47,874 bases of DNA from an uncultured Acetobacteraceae bacterium (GTDB lineage: Bacteria; Pseudomonadota; Alphaproteobacteria; Acetobacterales; Acetobacteraceae). Under the pieces are notes generated by a model. It searched no databases. It saw only the letters and a list, made by a program, of their open reading frames with translations, and had not been told where the DNA came from. The position numbers and the translations under genes were made by a program. Below are positions 1 through 8,879 of the stretch, one piece after another (the first letter of the stretch is position 1; every line of letters begins with the position of its first letter). The stretch spans positions 1-47,874 of the forward strand of contig CAIXEA010000167.1 of NCBI GenBank assembly GCA_903918315.1, given 5' to 3'.

Positions 1-42
1 CACAACCAGCGCCCAGTCGTCGTCCGTCATCCGTGTCAGCAT
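1..42 (-). CDS. 5' end of a leftward gene cut by the window edge, possibly an IS transposase
   Basis: Fourteen codons run off the left edge from an ATG at 42 and read MLTRMTDDDWALVV. A GGAG ribosome-binding site lies about 7 nt upstream, which supports a real start. The short DDDW-type N-terminus is reminiscent of IS5-family transposases (TD-x-x-W near the start), but 14 residues cannot prove this. No inverted repeat is visible in the 90 bases to its right. Confidence 0.35.
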   Translation of the reverse strand, partial: MLTRMTDDDWALVV

Positions 43-135
43 GGTCGGCTCCCTGAAACCGACCTCCTATGAGTCAGACAACAGAGCGCGCCGGAATCCC
101 CAAAAATGGCATATCAGGGATTCCGTCCACACGGC

Positions 136-1203
136 CTAGCTAGCGACAGGGGTTGCAACAAGACTAATCGCGGAAGGACTGCCTGTTGTGATGCGGATAC
201 CTGTGGGGGAAAGGCGCCCCGTCGTGGAATCAATACGGAATGCGGTGATGTCATCGCTATCCTGATTGGCCGCGTAAATCTGATCTCCCTTGATATTTAT
301 TGTAAAAAATCGTGGCCGAAGCCCACCGGTCGGCACGGCTTCAACGAAGGTGAGATGGCCGGAAACCTGATCGATGTTGTACAGAACGATGCTGTCCTGC
401 CCACGATTGGATACATAGAGGAATCGCCCGCAAGCGGAGGAGGTGATTTCGGCAGTGGTGTTCCGGCCCGGGTGACCGTCGGGAATCGTGGTCACGACCT
501 GCGTTTCCCGGACATACCCATGTATGTTGTCCCAGTTGAATACCGACACGGTCGAATCCAACTCATTGTTCACATACAAGATAGGAAGATGGGGATGGAA
601 AACGGTGTGTCGCGGCGCGGCACCGCGTGCCGACGCCACCGAGCCCTGAGCCGTTGGAGCCAATCGGCCCGCTGTGAACCGGAAGAAGAACGTGCGGTCG
701 AAGCCCTTGTCCGGCACCACGACAAACTGGCCGGAGGGGTCGAAAATCACCGCATGCGGATGCGAGGACGCCTGATGGACCGGGTCGGGCCCCGGTGTGC
801 CCTCCAGCGTGATCGACTGGGTCACCGGCAAAAGGCGTCCATCCTCGGCGATGGGCATCACCGCGACGGCCCCATTGCCGTAATTCGCGATCACCAAATG
901 ACGTTCGTCCGGGGCCAGGGCTGAGTCGACCGGATTGTTCCCCAGGCAGTTCTGTTGATTCAACAGCGTCAAATGGCCCGAGGCCGGATCGACGGCAAAC
1001 GCGCTCATGATCGTGCGTCCGCCATGCACGGACCAAAGACGGGTCTTGGCGCGGTTCAAAGTGAACAATGACGGGTTTTCCAGCCCGCCGATGGTCTGAA
1101 CATGCGTCCAGGTCTCTGTCGCTTCATCAATGCGATAAACGTTGATGCCATTGCCGCGGCCGTCACGGTCCGCGGTGGTGTATCCCCCGACATAGGCGAA
1201 CAT
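136..1203 (-). CDS. Lactonase-family seven-bladed beta-propeller protein (6-phosphogluconolactonase-like)
   Basis: A 355-residue protein of the lactonase (PF10282) family, to which cycloisomerase 2 and YbhE-type 6-phosphogluconolactonase belong. It starts MFAYVGGYTT, the usual first strand of this propeller, and carries repeated blade signatures such as HPHAVIFDPSGQF, HPHLPILYVNNE, RFLYVSNRGQDSI and IYAANQDSDDI. The ATG at 1203 is chosen over an upstream in-frame one at 1278 because AGGAGG lies 8 nt before it and the family begins here. Family members hydrolyse sugar lactones, but many have unknown substrates and there is no sugar-pathway neighbour. It faces away from the cupin gene across a 294-bp gap. 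Confidence 0.8.
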   Translation of the reverse strand: MFAYVGGYTTADRDGRGNGINVYRIDEATETWTHVQTIGGLENPSLFTLNRAKTRLWSVHGGRTIMSAFAVDPASGHLTLLNQQNCLGNNPVDSALAPDERHLVIANYGNGAVAVMPIAEDGRLLPVTQSITLEGTPGPDPVHQASSHPHAVIFDPSGQFVVVPDKGFDRTFFFRFTAGRLAPTAQGSVASARGAAPRHTVFHPHLPILYVNNELDSTVSVFNWDNIHGYVRETQVVTTIPDGHPGRNTTAEITSSACGRFLYVSNRGQDSIVLYNIDQVSGHLTFVEAVPTGGLRPRFFTINIKGDQIYAANQDSDDITAFRIDSTTGRLSPTGIRITTGSPSAISLVATPVAS

Positions 1204-1497
1204 GGGCTTTCCTCCTGCTGGAGCGGGATCGCAGAACGCAGAACTTAGGTCCTCCCGCCCTGGCAGGAGCATAAACACGTGGGCGGCGAAACCAAAATGC
1301 CTAAAAAATAATCGTATAAAAATGATTGCATGTTAAAGTGGCGATGTGCCACGCTGCAGTGCAGCAAGCGCGGCGAAACCCATAGCGAGGGACGCGCGGG
1401 CATACGGGGAAGTGCGTCCGATATTCATGCGCAAGGCGACCCACCAGCCGCTTACGGGGCCCCATGCCCGTACGCGGCGCCGTTAAGGAATTCCGCG
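1204..1497. other. Divergent intergenic region with an AT-rich core
   Basis: This 294-bp gap separates the divergent lactonase and cupin genes and contains no convincing gene. Its middle (about 1295-1335) is markedly AT-rich against a GC-rich background, which is where promoters for both genes would be expected. No sigma-70 hexamer pair stands out enough to call. Confidence 0.4.
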
Positions 1498-1929
1498 ATG
1501 CTCGACAAAACCATGGTTAACAACTTCTCCCACCTCAAAGCCGATAGCACCCCCTGGGTCAGCGGTGGTCTGCGGGATTTCTTCCTGTACCGGGATCTCG
1601 GTGTTCTCGCCGCCACCGGCGGCCGGGTGATCGCACACCTCGTCAAAGCCAATGCCGCGCCTGAAACAGGCACGGGCTGGCATCAGCACCAGGCTGATTT
1701 CCAGATCGTGATCATGCTGAAGGGTTGGGCCAAGTTCATGTACGAAGACAAGGAACATCTGGTCGCGGCCGGGGACTGCGTGCATCAGCGCCCGGGCATC
1801 ACCCACTACCTGTTCGACTACTCACCGGACATGGAATATCTGGAAATCGTCTCCCCCGGCGATTTCGGCACCATCGAAGTCGAAGGGCCCTGCGACGTGC
1901 CCGCCCCGACCCCTTGGCCGGCGGGCTGA
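1498..1929 (+). CDS. Cupin-domain protein
   Basis: A 143-residue single-domain cupin. The first cupin motif is visible as GTGWHQHQADFQIVIMLKGW and the second as AGDCVHQRPGITHYL, so the metal-binding histidines and acidic residue appear to be present. The ATG at 1498 has AAGGAA 7 nt upstream; the open frame extends further upstream, but that part is low-complexity and has no RBS. Small cupins of this type act as dioxygenases, isomerases or sensory domains. Neither the neighbours nor the sequence shows which, so the substrate is unknown. Confidence 0.75.
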   Translation: MLDKTMVNNFSHLKADSTPWVSGGLRDFFLYRDLGVLAATGGRVIAHLVKANAAPETGTGWHQHQADFQIVIMLKGWAKFMYEDKEHLVAAGDCVHQRPGITHYLFDYSPDMEYLEIVSPGDFGTIEVEGPCDVPAPTPWPAG

Positions 1930-1958
1930 TCGGTTCGATCAGCCCCGTTGGACGTCGA

Positions 1959-2615
1959 TTAAAACTCGACGTCCAGCTCTTCGATTTGTTCAGGCTCTTT
2001 CTGTGCGGACGCGAACCACTCCCGCATGTCCGGCCAGGCCAGAATGTTCCGGCAGAATCGGTCGCAAACCGGATCCATCTTCACATCATATGTCTGAAAA
2101 CGGGTCACCACCGGCGCGAACATCGCGTCGGCGATCGTGCGATGTTCCCCAAACAACCACGGGCCTTTCCATGTGCCCAGGCATTCCCGCCAAATTTCCG
2201 TGATCCGGTCGATATCCGCCTGAACCGCGGACCAAATGGTGAAGTTGGGCCGAAACATCTTGAGGTTCATGGGGAGCGACTCGCGCAGAGCCGCGAACCC
2301 GGAATGCATTTCTCCTGAAATCGATCGGCAGCGCGCGCGCGCGATCCGTTCCTCCGGCAACATTCCCGCTGCGGGGTGCAGTTCATTGAGGTATTCGGCC
2401 ATCGCCAACGTGTCCCAAATGGTCACGTCCTCATGCACGAGATAGGGAATGCGGATCGATGAAGTCTGCATCAGCAACTCGGCGCGCAAATTGGGATCAT
2501 CGGCCGATACCTGCTGAATGTCGAAATCCAGCCCGGCCATGCGCGCCAGCAAAAATCCCCGCAGCGACCAAGAGGAATAGTTCTTGCTGCTGATGAACAG
2601 GGTGGCTTTAGACAT
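1959..2615 (-). CDS. Glutathione S-transferase family protein
   Basis: A 218-residue GST-like protein. The N-terminal thioredoxin-like domain starts SKATLFISSKNYSSWSLRGF, with a Ser-rich segment where the glutathione-activating residue sits in many bacterial GSTs, and continues to IRIPYLVHEDVTIWDTLAMAEYL, the cis-Pro and Glu/Asp-Ser/Thr glutathione-binding region. An all-helical C-terminal domain follows. The ATG at 2615 is preferred over one at 2654 because the family begins here and GAGGGG lies upstream. The reaction is presumably glutathione conjugation or transfer; the substrate cannot be told. It is divergent from the PHB depolymerase gene. Confidence 0.8.
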   Translation of the reverse strand: MSKATLFISSKNYSSWSLRGFLLARMAGLDFDIQQVSADDPNLRAELLMQTSSIRIPYLVHEDVTIWDTLAMAEYLNELHPAAGMLPEERIARARCRSISGEMHSGFAALRESLPMNLKMFRPNFTIWSAVQADIDRITEIWRECLGTWKGPWLFGEHRTIADAMFAPVVTRFQTYDVKMDPVCDRFCRNILAWPDMREWFASAQKEPEQIEELDVEF

Positions 2616-2767
2616 AGTGACAATCCCCTCGGCTGGTGTCATGCTGCACCGCAATATAACAGCCCCTTCACGCGGATGACAGGATTAGTCATGGTTCGGC
2701 GATCGAAGTTTGAAGAATCTCCGCCTTCCGATACGCTGATCGGCGGAAACCAGTGAAGCCGCCCGCT

Positions 2768-3985
2768 ATGATCTATCAAATGTACCAGGCGCAAGCCGAT
2801 CTGCTGCGCCCCGTCCGTGCCTTTGGCCGGTTTGGGGCGTCTCTGGCGCGCATGGCTGACCTGGGGCCGCACACGCCGATCGGCGTGCGGCAGTTCGCGG
2901 CGGCCTGTGGGTTGATGGCGGATGTGGGGATGACCCATCAGCGGCCCGACTACGAAATCGATTTCGTCCGCGTCGGGGAGGACCTGGTCGAGGTCCATCA
3001 GGAGATCGCGCTCGATACCCCTTTCGCGTCCTTGCTGCATTTCCGAAAAGACACCGCCGTTCCGCAACCGCGCGTCCTGCTGATCGCACCGATGTCGGGA
3101 CATTTCGCGACGCTGCTGCGCAACACCCTGCAGACGCTGCTGCGCGATCATGATGTCTACATGACCGACTGGAAGAACGCGCGCGACGTGCCCTTGTCGG
3201 ATGGGACCTTCGACCTCGATGCGTTCATCGACCATTTGATCCTGTTCATGGAAACGATCGGGCCGGGCGCGCATATGGTCGCGGTCTGTCAGCCGACGGT
3301 GGGTGCGCTGGCCGCGGTGGCGGTGATGGCGGAACAGGGCAATCGCGCCCAGCCCCGCAGCATGACGCTGATGGCCGGGCCGCTCGATACACGCATCAAT
3401 CCGACCAAAGTCAACGACCTCGCCAAATCCAAGCCGATCGAATGGTTCGAAAAAAATATGATTGGCGTGGTGCCGTGGCGCTATAAAGGCGCCAATCGCC
3501 GGGTCTATCCTGGATTCATGCAATTGACCGCCTTCATGAGCATGAATCTCGATCGCCACATCAATGCCCATATGAACCAGTTCCACGCCCTCGCGCAGCG
3601 GGAGCAGGACAAGGTGGATGCGCATCGCCGGTTTTACAAAGAATACGGCGCGGTGATGGACCTGCCAGCCGAATTCTTCCTGCAAACCGTGCAGCGCATC
3701 TTCCAGGACCATGACCTGCCGATGGGCAAACTGACCTGGCATGGCCGGGCGGTGCGCCCGGAACTAATCCGCCGCACCGCGTTGATGACGGTCGAGGGGG
3801 AGCGTGACGATATCTGCGCCATCGGTCAGACCATGGCGGCGCTGGATATGTGTGCTGGCATCAAGGTCAGCCAGAAACGCCACCATCTGCAGACCGGCGT
3901 CGGTCATTATGGCGTGTTCAGCGGCAAGCGCTGGGAACGTGAGATTTACCCCCGCGTCCGGACCATGATCCAGACCACGAGCTGA
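2768..3985 (+). CDS. phaZ: Intracellular poly(3-hydroxybutyrate) depolymerase
   Basis: About 405 residues with the MIYQMYQAQ start typical of intracellular PhaZ enzymes, which mobilise the cell's own polyhydroxybutyrate granules. The alpha/beta-hydrolase nucleophile region reads HMVAVCQPTVG, so the nucleophile is Cys at about residue 174, as in the Ralstonia-type intracellular enzyme rather than the Ser of extracellular depolymerases. A conserved C-terminal half with GHYGVFSGKRW supplies the catalytic His region. A GTG five codons upstream (2753) is a possible alternative start. It ends 1 bp from the convergent HIT gene. No other pha gene is in the window. Confidence 0.88.
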   Translation: MIYQMYQAQADLLRPVRAFGRFGASLARMADLGPHTPIGVRQFAAACGLMADVGMTHQRPDYEIDFVRVGEDLVEVHQEIALDTPFASLLHFRKDTAVPQPRVLLIAPMSGHFATLLRNTLQTLLRDHDVYMTDWKNARDVPLSDGTFDLDAFIDHLILFMETIGPGAHMVAVCQPTVGALAAVAVMAEQGNRAQPRSMTLMAGPLDTRINPTKVNDLAKSKPIEWFEKNMIGVVPWRYKGANRRVYPGFMQLTAFMSMNLDRHINAHMNQFHALAQREQDKVDAHRRFYKEYGAVMDLPAEFFLQTVQRIFQDHDLPMGKLTWHGRAVRPELIRRTALMTVEGERDDICAIGQTMAALDMCAGIKVSQKRHHLQTGVGHYGVFSGKRWEREIYPRVRTMIQTTS

Positions 3986-3986
3986 C

Positions 3987-4367
3987 TTACCCCGCCGGAA
4001 TCATCCGCCCGAGCGACCGCCCACCGAACAGATGCACGTGCAGATGCGGCACTTCCTGGCCGCCGTCGTTGCCCATATTCGCGAGCAGACGGTAGCCCGG
4101 TTGCTCCAGCCCCAGGTCCCGCGCGACCTTGCCCACGGCGCGGATGAAGCCGGTGATCTCCGCCTCGCTGGCAGAGGCGCTGAAATCGGCGAACGAGCAA
4201 TACGTCCCCTTTGGGATCACCAGCACATGAATCGGTGCCTGCGGCGCGATGTCATGGAAAGCCAGGGCCCATTCGTCCTCATAGACGCGCCGGGCGGGGA
4301 TTTCCCCCCGCAGAATGCGGGCGAAAATGTTGGTGTCGTCATAGGGCGGCAGACCGCTGACCGTCAT
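3987..4367 (-). CDS. HIT-family nucleotide-binding hydrolase
   Basis: A 126-residue histidine-triad protein of the HinT branch. The motif HLHVHLFGGR near the C-terminus is the His-x-His-x-His signature that binds and hydrolyses nucleoside phosphoramidates or AMP-linked substrates. The N-terminal FARILRGEIPARRVYED segment is also characteristic. It follows hisE by 22 nt on the same strand, and HIT genes commonly sit next to hisE in alphaproteobacteria, so it is probably the last gene of this his unit. It ends convergently 1 bp from phaZ. Confidence 0.9.
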   Translation of the reverse strand: MTVSGLPPYDDTNIFARILRGEIPARRVYEDEWALAFHDIAPQAPIHVLVIPKGTYCSFADFSASASEAEITGFIRAVGKVARDLGLEQPGYRLLANMGNDGGQEVPHLHVHLFGGRSLGRMIPAG

Positions 4368-4389
4368 CTCTCACGCTCCCGTAACAGGT

Positions 4390-4854
4390 TCAGGGAATTT
4401 TGGCGGTTTCCGTGCCCGGGGCAACCGTTGCGGATTTTCCGCGGGCCGCTTTCTCGGCGAGGCCGCTGATCCCCTCCCGCTGACCGAGTTCGGCCCAGAC
4501 TTCATCGGGGGTGACGCCGCTGGCGACCCACAGAACCATCAGATGATACAGCACGTCGGCGCTTTCGCCGATGAGTTCGGGTTTGTTTCCGGCAACCGCC
4601 TCGATCAGGCACTCGACGGCTTCTTCCCCGAACTTCTGGGCGACCTTCGCCGTCCCGCGGGAGAGCAGGCGGGCCGAGTGACTGGCCGATGGGTCAGCGT
4701 CCCGCCGGCTCATGACCACGGCGAACAGGCGATCCAGCACCCCCTGCGTCAGGAGCGCGGGCGCAACGGTCTTGGCTTTGGCCTTGGGCTTGGCCTTGGG
4801 CTTGGCCGCCTTCTTCGGCTTGGTCTCGATCTTCTTTTTCGCTGTTTTGGCCAT
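4390..4854 (-). CDS. hisE: Phosphoribosyl-ATP diphosphatase with a lysine-rich N-terminal extension
   Basis: HisE hydrolyses phosphoribosyl-ATP to phosphoribosyl-AMP, the second step of histidine synthesis. The MazG-like helical core is clear: [13 protein letters not shown] and [17 protein letters not shown] carry the acidic metal-binding residues. The protein is 154 aa, longer than the usual roughly 100-110. The excess is a Lys/Ala/Pro tail (residues 2-30, repeated AKPK units) encoded by a near-perfect 12-bp tandem repeat around 4771-4806, followed by a short linker and the core from about residue 35. It lies 2 bp after hisF. Here hisE is separate from hisI, which is absent from the window. 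Confidence 0.92.
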   Translation of the reverse strand: MAKTAKKKIETKPKKAAKPKAKPKAKAKTVAPALLTQGVLDRLFAVVMSRRDADPSASHSARLLSRGTAKVAQKFGEEAVECLIEAVAGNKPELIGESADVLYHLMVLWVASGVTPDEVWAELGQREGISGLAEKAARGKSATVAPGTETAKIP

Positions 4855-4856
4855 GT

Positions 4857-5627
4857 CTATGCCGCCTGCCGAGGTAGCCGCACGGGGAGGCCGGCGGTCG
4901 CGAGGGCGCCCTTCACCTGATCGATGGTGAAGGTGCCGAAATGGAATACGCTGGCGGCCAGCAAGCCGGTTGCCCCGGCCTGCGCGCCTTCAACGAAGTG
5001 CTGCAAGGTGCCAACGCCGCCGGACGCGATCACGGGCACCCGCACGGCGGCGCAGACGGCGCGCAGCAGTGCAAGATCGAAGCCCTTGCCGGTGCCGTCG
5101 CGATCCATGCTGGTCAGCAGGATCTCTCCTGCGCCAAGGGACACGACCTGACGGCACCAATCGATCACGCCGATGCCGGTGCCTTTGCGCCCGCCATGGG
5201 TAAAGACCTCCCATTGCCCGGGCGTGGATTGTTTGGCGTCCACCGCGACGACGACGCACTGGCTGCCGAACTTGGTCGCGGCTTCGCGCACCAGCTCGGG
5301 CCGGGCGACGGCGGCGGAATTCAGGCTGCATTTGTCGGTGCCGGCGAGCAGTAGGCGGCGCATATCATCGGTCGAGCGGATGCCGCCGCCAACGGTCAAC
5401 GGCAGGAACACCCGCGCGGCGGTCCGCGCGACGACGTCCAGGATGGTGTCGCGGTTTTCGTGGCTGGCGGTGATGTCGAGGAAAGTCAGCTCGTCCGCGC
5501 CTGCGGCGTCATAGACGACCGCCTGCTCCACCGGATCACCGGCGTCACGCAGAGACACGAAATTGACGCCTTTGACGACTCGACCGTCTTTCACGTCCAG
5601 GCAGGGTATGACGCGGAGCTTGAGCAT
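4857..5627 (-). CDS. hisF: Imidazole glycerol phosphate synthase, cyclase subunit
   Basis: A 256-residue (beta/alpha)8 barrel that pairs with HisH. It uses ammonia from the HisH glutaminase to turn PRFAR into imidazole glycerol phosphate and AICAR. The start [19 protein letters not shown] contains the catalytic Asp of IPCLDV, and VVAVDAK carries the second catalytic Asp. Phosphate-binding loops LTVGGGIRS and IASGGVGT are intact. The length is normal. It is separated from hisA by a lipase-like gene, an unusual interruption of hisA-hisF. Confidence 0.97.
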   Translation of the reverse strand: MLKLRVIPCLDVKDGRVVKGVNFVSLRDAGDPVEQAVVYDAAGADELTFLDITASHENRDTILDVVARTAARVFLPLTVGGGIRSTDDMRRLLLAGTDKCSLNSAAVARPELVREAATKFGSQCVVVAVDAKQSTPGQWEVFTHGGRKGTGIGVIDWCRQVVSLGAGEILLTSMDRDGTGKGFDLALLRAVCAAVRVPVIASGGVGTLQHFVEGAQAGATGLLAASVFHFGTFTIDQVKGALATAGLPVRLPRQAA

Positions 5628-5701
5628 GTGCGTCTTAGACCGCCACCCGGCCGGGATGGCAAGTCACTTTACGTTACGTCATGCGCGGCGAAGGCCGGGG
5701 A

Positions 5702-6391
5702 TCAGGCCGGCCATATGCTGAGGATATCGCGCGGCGATTTATCCCGCAAATCAGCCCCTTGCAGCCCGGAATAGATGGCGTCCAGGCTGTGTTTCGCGGC
5801 CGCGGTGGTGGAGACGATTACCCGTTCGTACCCGACATGGTAACCGAATTCCCCGATCGCATCGCCCTTGACCGTGAAGCAGATGCCGACGCTGTCATCG
5901 GCATTTTGTGAGGTGGCGGAGCGGAACATCTGTAGCGGCTTCAGAATATTGAACGCCGATGCGCGCAGATGGCTCTTCATGCCCGGCCCGTTGAGGGAGA
6001 TGAAGGGGATACCAGCCCAGTTACCGACGACTTGCGCCAGCCCGCCACCGAGTGAGTGACCGACGATGGACAGCCGTTTGCCTGCGGCGATGGTTTTCGC
6101 CCACTTCACCATGCCGTAAGCGCTGCCAGCCATATTGGGCAGCACGTTCAGGCCGATGCGTAGATTGGCACTGTTTTGGGAAACCGGCGCGGTCGTAACC
6201 CCGCCCTGGGTGCCAGAAAAGCCGATGATGACTTCGGTGGTGTTGGTGAACACACCGCCCTGAAATCCATTGCCGTACCACGTCGCCCATTCGAATTTCT
6301 GGAGTTGCCAGCCCGCGCAACACGGGTTTCCCTGCCCTTTCTTCAGATAGACGCATTCGGCGATATCGTAATACTCTTGCATGTTAGCCAT
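5702..6391 (-). CDS. Class 3 lipase-like alpha/beta hydrolase inside the his operon
   Basis: A 229-residue protein resembling the lipase class 3 (PF01764) fold. It has EVIIGFSGTQGG (oxyanion-strand region), the nucleophile elbow IVGHSLGGGLAQ with Ser113, a GDAIGEFGYHVG segment supplying a probable Asp at about 177, and His201 in AAKHSLDAIYS, so a full Ser-Asp-His triad can be proposed. No signal peptide is visible. The ATG at 6391 is chosen: the frame extends up to a TTG at 6454, but that TTG is part of a TTGACA promoter-like hexamer. It sits between hisA and hisF with no obvious role in histidine synthesis, and its 5' flank is AT-rich compared with its neighbours. The substrate is unknown. 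Confidence 0.7.
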   Translation of the reverse strand: MANMQEYYDIAECVYLKKGQGNPCCAGWQLQKFEWATWYGNGFQGGVFTNTTEVIIGFSGTQGGVTTAPVSQNSANLRIGLNVLPNMAGSAYGMVKWAKTIAAGKRLSIVGHSLGGGLAQVVGNWAGIPFISLNGPGMKSHLRASAFNILKPLQMFRSATSQNADDSVGICFTVKGDAIGEFGYHVGYERVIVSTTAAAKHSLDAIYSGLQGADLRDKSPRDILSIWPA

Positions 6392-6422
6392 GGTGGTCTC
6401 AGAGAAATCCAAGTGATTTTCA

Positions 6423-6454
6423 AATAATACCCTGAAAGGATCAAGATTTGTCAA
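6423..6454 (-). promoter_or_regulatory. Candidate sigma-70 promoter for the lipase-like gene
   Basis: On the minus strand a perfect TTGACA hexamer (6454-6449) is followed after 19 nt by TATTAT (5 of 6 matches to the -10 consensus). It lies between the hisA stop and the lipase-like start, in the most AT-rich stretch of the his region. The spacing is longer than ideal. If it is real, the lipase-like gene is transcribed on its own as well as from the his unit. Confidence 0.35.
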
Positions 6455-6480
6455 TGAACCAAGCGTATTTCACTTGATAG

Positions 6481-7224
6481 TTACAAAATGTTACCGCGCA
6501 GTAGTACCAAAGCCGCCGCGGGATCAATCAGCCCATTGTACAGAGCCCGGCCAACGATAACCCCCTCGATCCGGGTGCCGGTCGCGGCGGCTTTCAGTGC
6601 GACCAGATGCTCCATCCCGCCGACACCGCCCGAGGCGATCACGGGCGTAGTCAGCCTTTCGGCGAGTGCGACAGTCTGTTCCAGGTTCAATCCGCTCAGC
6701 ATGCCGTCGCGGCCGATATCGGTGTAGACGATCGCTGATACGCCCGCGTCTTCGAACCGCAGGCCGAGTTCCGTGGCGGGGAGGGTGGAGGTCTCGGCCC
6801 ATCCCTCGGTGGCCACGAACCCATCATGCGCATCGATGCCGACGACGATACGGCCGGGAAAGGCCTTGCAGGCCTCGATCACCAGAGTCGGATTCTTAGC
6901 CGCGGCGCTGCCAAGAATAACGCGGGTGATACCGGCCTCCAGCCAGGCCGCGATGCCAGCCATGTCGCGGATGCCGCCGCCGAGTTGCACCGGGCGCGTG
7001 GTCGCTGCCAGGATCGCGCGCACCGCGTCGGCGTTAACCGGCTTGCCCGCGAAGGCACCGTTGAGATCGACCACGTGCAGCCAGGAGAAACCCGCATCCT
7101 GCCAGGCCCGCGCCTGGCCGCCGGGATCGGAGGAATAGACGGTCGCCTGGTTCATCAGCCCGCGCTGCAGCCGCACGCATTGGCCGTCTTTGAGGTCGAT
7201 GGCGGGGTAGAGGGTCAGGCTCAT
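6481..7224 (-). CDS. hisA: Phosphoribosylformimino-5-aminoimidazole carboxamide ribotide isomerase
   Basis: HisA (247 aa) performs the Amadori isomerisation of ProFAR to PRFAR. The start [18 protein letters not shown] contains the catalytic Asp (PAIDL), and the second half carries [11 protein letters not shown] with the other catalytic Asp. Glycine-rich phosphate loops QLGGGIRD and IASGGVGG are present. AAGGA lies 7 nt before the ATG. The length is normal. The upstream GNAT gene is 41 bp away on the same strand. Confidence 0.97.
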   Translation of the reverse strand: MSLTLYPAIDLKDGQCVRLQRGLMNQATVYSSDPGGQARAWQDAGFSWLHVVDLNGAFAGKPVNADAVRAILAATTRPVQLGGGIRDMAGIAAWLEAGITRVILGSAAAKNPTLVIEACKAFPGRIVVGIDAHDGFVATEGWAETSTLPATELGLRFEDAGVSAIVYTDIGRDGMLSGLNLEQTVALAERLTTPVIASGGVGGMEHLVALKAAATGTRIEGVIVGRALYNGLIDPAAALVLLRGNIL

Positions 7225-7265
7225 GAGGGGTCCTTGCTGGAACGACGCGGCGAAGGCCTGCGCCG

Positions 7266-7847
7266 TTATTCCGCGCTCTGCCCCTTCCGGGGCCGCAGGC
7301 GTTTGGCGTAGTAGAAGCCGCGGATCACCGTGCCGCGCACCAGGGCATATTCCGGCTGCACCCCCCAGCGTTCGTAGCCGAGCGACTCGTAGAGCCGGAT
7401 CGCGGCTTCCTGCGTCTCCCGCACGTCCAGGTTCAGGACCTGATAGCCGGACTCCCGGGCAAATTCCTCGACCTTCAAGGTCAGGGCGCGCGCCAGACCG
7501 TGGCCGCGGGCATAGGGGGCGATAAAGGCGTGCATCATCTGCGCGGCGAAGGCTTGTGCTTCGTTGTTGCGCGGCGGGCGCACCAGATGGGCGGAGCCGA
7601 CGATTTCGCCGTTCAGGCGTGCCACGAACAACACGCGTTCCGGCACCAGCAGTACGCCCCGATAATAGGTTTCCAGCGCGCGGCGGCCTGGCGTCGTGAC
7701 CCAGCCAAACCCGCCACCATCCAGGACGGCGGCGCTGGTGGCTTCACACAGGGCGTGCAGGTCGTCGTCATTGAACCGCTCGATCCGCTCCACCAGCAGG
7801 ACATTGTCCGGGGATTGTTCGGGCTTCGGGGGGGCGTCTGTGATCAT
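7266..7847 (-). CDS. GNAT-family N-acetyltransferase
   Basis: About 193 residues with a GCN5-related acetyltransferase fold. [16 protein letters not shown] is the acetyl-CoA-binding motif A (R/Q-x-x-G-x-G/A), and [21 protein letters not shown] is the typical C-terminal motif B. The ATG at 7847 overlaps the hisH stop as ATGA, which suggests translational coupling; an in-frame GTG at 7856 is the alternative. Its place between hisH and hisA suggests co-expression with the his genes, but the acetyl acceptor cannot be inferred. Confidence 0.85.
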   Translation of the reverse strand: MITDAPPKPEQSPDNVLLVERIERFNDDDLHALCEATSAAVLDGGGFGWVTTPGRRALETYYRGVLLVPERVLFVARLNGEIVGSAHLVRPPRNNEAQAFAAQMMHAFIAPYARGHGLARALTLKVEEFARESGYQVLNLDVRETQEAAIRLYESLGYERWGVQPEYALVRGTVIRGFYYAKRLRPRKGQSAE

Positions 7848-8479
7848 GGTGTCCACCGCAGGAAGTTCATCAGGATGCGGATGCCGACCTCCTGGCTTTT
7901 TTCGACGTGGAACTGGGTGCCGGCGCGGTTGCCGGAGGCGACGAAGGCGACGACGGGGCCGCCATATTCGGTGGTGGCAATGGTCTGCTCGGGCGCGCCG
8001 CCGACAAGGGCGTAGCTATGCACGAAGTAGGCGTGATCGCCGGGTATCAAGCCGTCGAGCAGCGGATGCGCGCCAGGGGTAAAATCGAGCCCGTTCCAGC
8101 CCATCTGCGGCAGGCGCAACCCGGGTGCCGGCATTTCCGCGACATCGCCCTTGATCCAGCCAAACCCAGCGGTGACCGCATGTTCCAGCCCGCGCTCGGC
8201 CATCAGCTGCATGCCGACGCAGATGCCGAGGAACGGGGTTCCGCCAGCCGTCGCGGTTTCGATTGCATCGCGCATGCCCGACACCGCGGCCAACCCGGCG
8301 GAACAATCGGCGAAGGCACCTTGGCCGGGCAGGACGATCCTGTCGGCCTGGGCCACCGCCTCCGGGTCCGCGGTGATCGTGACCGCGGCGGCGATCCCCA
8401 GCCGTTCCGCCGCCAGAGCCAGGGCGCGGGAGGCGGATGCGAGGTTGCCGCTACCGTAATCGACCACTGCAATTCTCAT
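7844..8479 (-). CDS. hisH: Imidazole glycerol phosphate synthase, glutaminase subunit
   Basis: HisH (211 aa) is the class I glutamine amidotransferase that feeds ammonia to HisF. The N-terminus IAVVDYGSGNLAS and the nucleophile motif FLGICVGMQ (Cys87) are diagnostic. GDHAYFVHSY and the C-terminal FHVEKSQEVG supply the catalytic His and Glu. The length is standard. It overlaps the downstream GNAT gene by 4 nt and is 22 nt downstream of the DUF2628 gene. Confidence 0.97.
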   Translation of the reverse strand: MRIAVVDYGSGNLASASRALALAAERLGIAAAVTITADPEAVAQADRIVLPGQGAFADCSAGLAAVSGMRDAIETATAGGTPFLGICVGMQLMAERGLEHAVTAGFGWIKGDVAEMPAPGLRLPQMGWNGLDFTPGAHPLLDGLIPGDHAYFVHSYALVGGAPEQTIATTEYGGPVVAFVASGNRAGTQFHVEKSQEVGIRILMNFLRWTP

Positions 8480-8501
8480 CGGGCGTTGCCCGTTCGGATT
8501 G

Positions 8502-8879
8502 TCATCGCGCGGTGCCCGCTGGCATGAAGCGCCCGGCCATGCGCGGGTCGCTGTCGAGCAGCCGGGCCAGGGCCTGGTCTTCCGATGCGGCGACGATCAC
8601 GGATCGCAGCGGGTAGCCGCGCATCTCCAGCGACCAGGTCAGCAGGTCACGCCCGGACAGCCCGTGCAACAGCATCAGCCCGGGGATCGCGATGCCGGTG
8701 GCGTGGTTCGGCAGGGTCAGGGGCAGCAGGATGAACGCCGCCAGGCTCAGCGCCGCGGGCACCCAGGCGCGGTGCGTCAGCAGCCAGATCGGCCCGAACA
8801 GCAGCGCCGCCCAGGAAAAGCCATCGCGCAGCAGAATCGGTTCCTCATCGGCGCGCAGATGCACGGTCCAGGTGGTCAC
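8502..8879 (-). CDS. DUF2628-type small membrane protein
   Basis: A 125-residue protein with a short hydrophilic N-terminus, then [24 protein letters not shown], the signature of DUF2628 proteins, and a hydrophobic stretch [16 protein letters not shown] that makes one or two membrane segments. The function of the family is unknown. The GTG start overlaps the hisB stop (GTGA), so it is translationally coupled to hisB. Its location between hisB and hisH makes it part of the his transcription unit, without implying a biosynthetic role. Confidence 0.75.
   Translation of the reverse strand: MTTWTVHLRADEEPILLRDGFSWAALLFGPIWLLTHRAWVPAALSLAAFILLPLTLPNHATGIAIPGLMLLHGLSGRDLLTWSLEMRGYPLRSVIVAASEDQALARLLDSDPRMAGRFMPAGTAR

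Noticed and set aside
106-924. Long plus-strand open frame opposite the lactonase gene
   Set aside because: It is antisense to a well-supported beta-propeller gene, has no RBS or family likeness, and reflects GC-rich third positions.
2331-2345. Alternating GC run in the GST gene as a Z-DNA or slippage element
   Set aside because: It is a short in-frame run in coding sequence and could arise from codon use alone.
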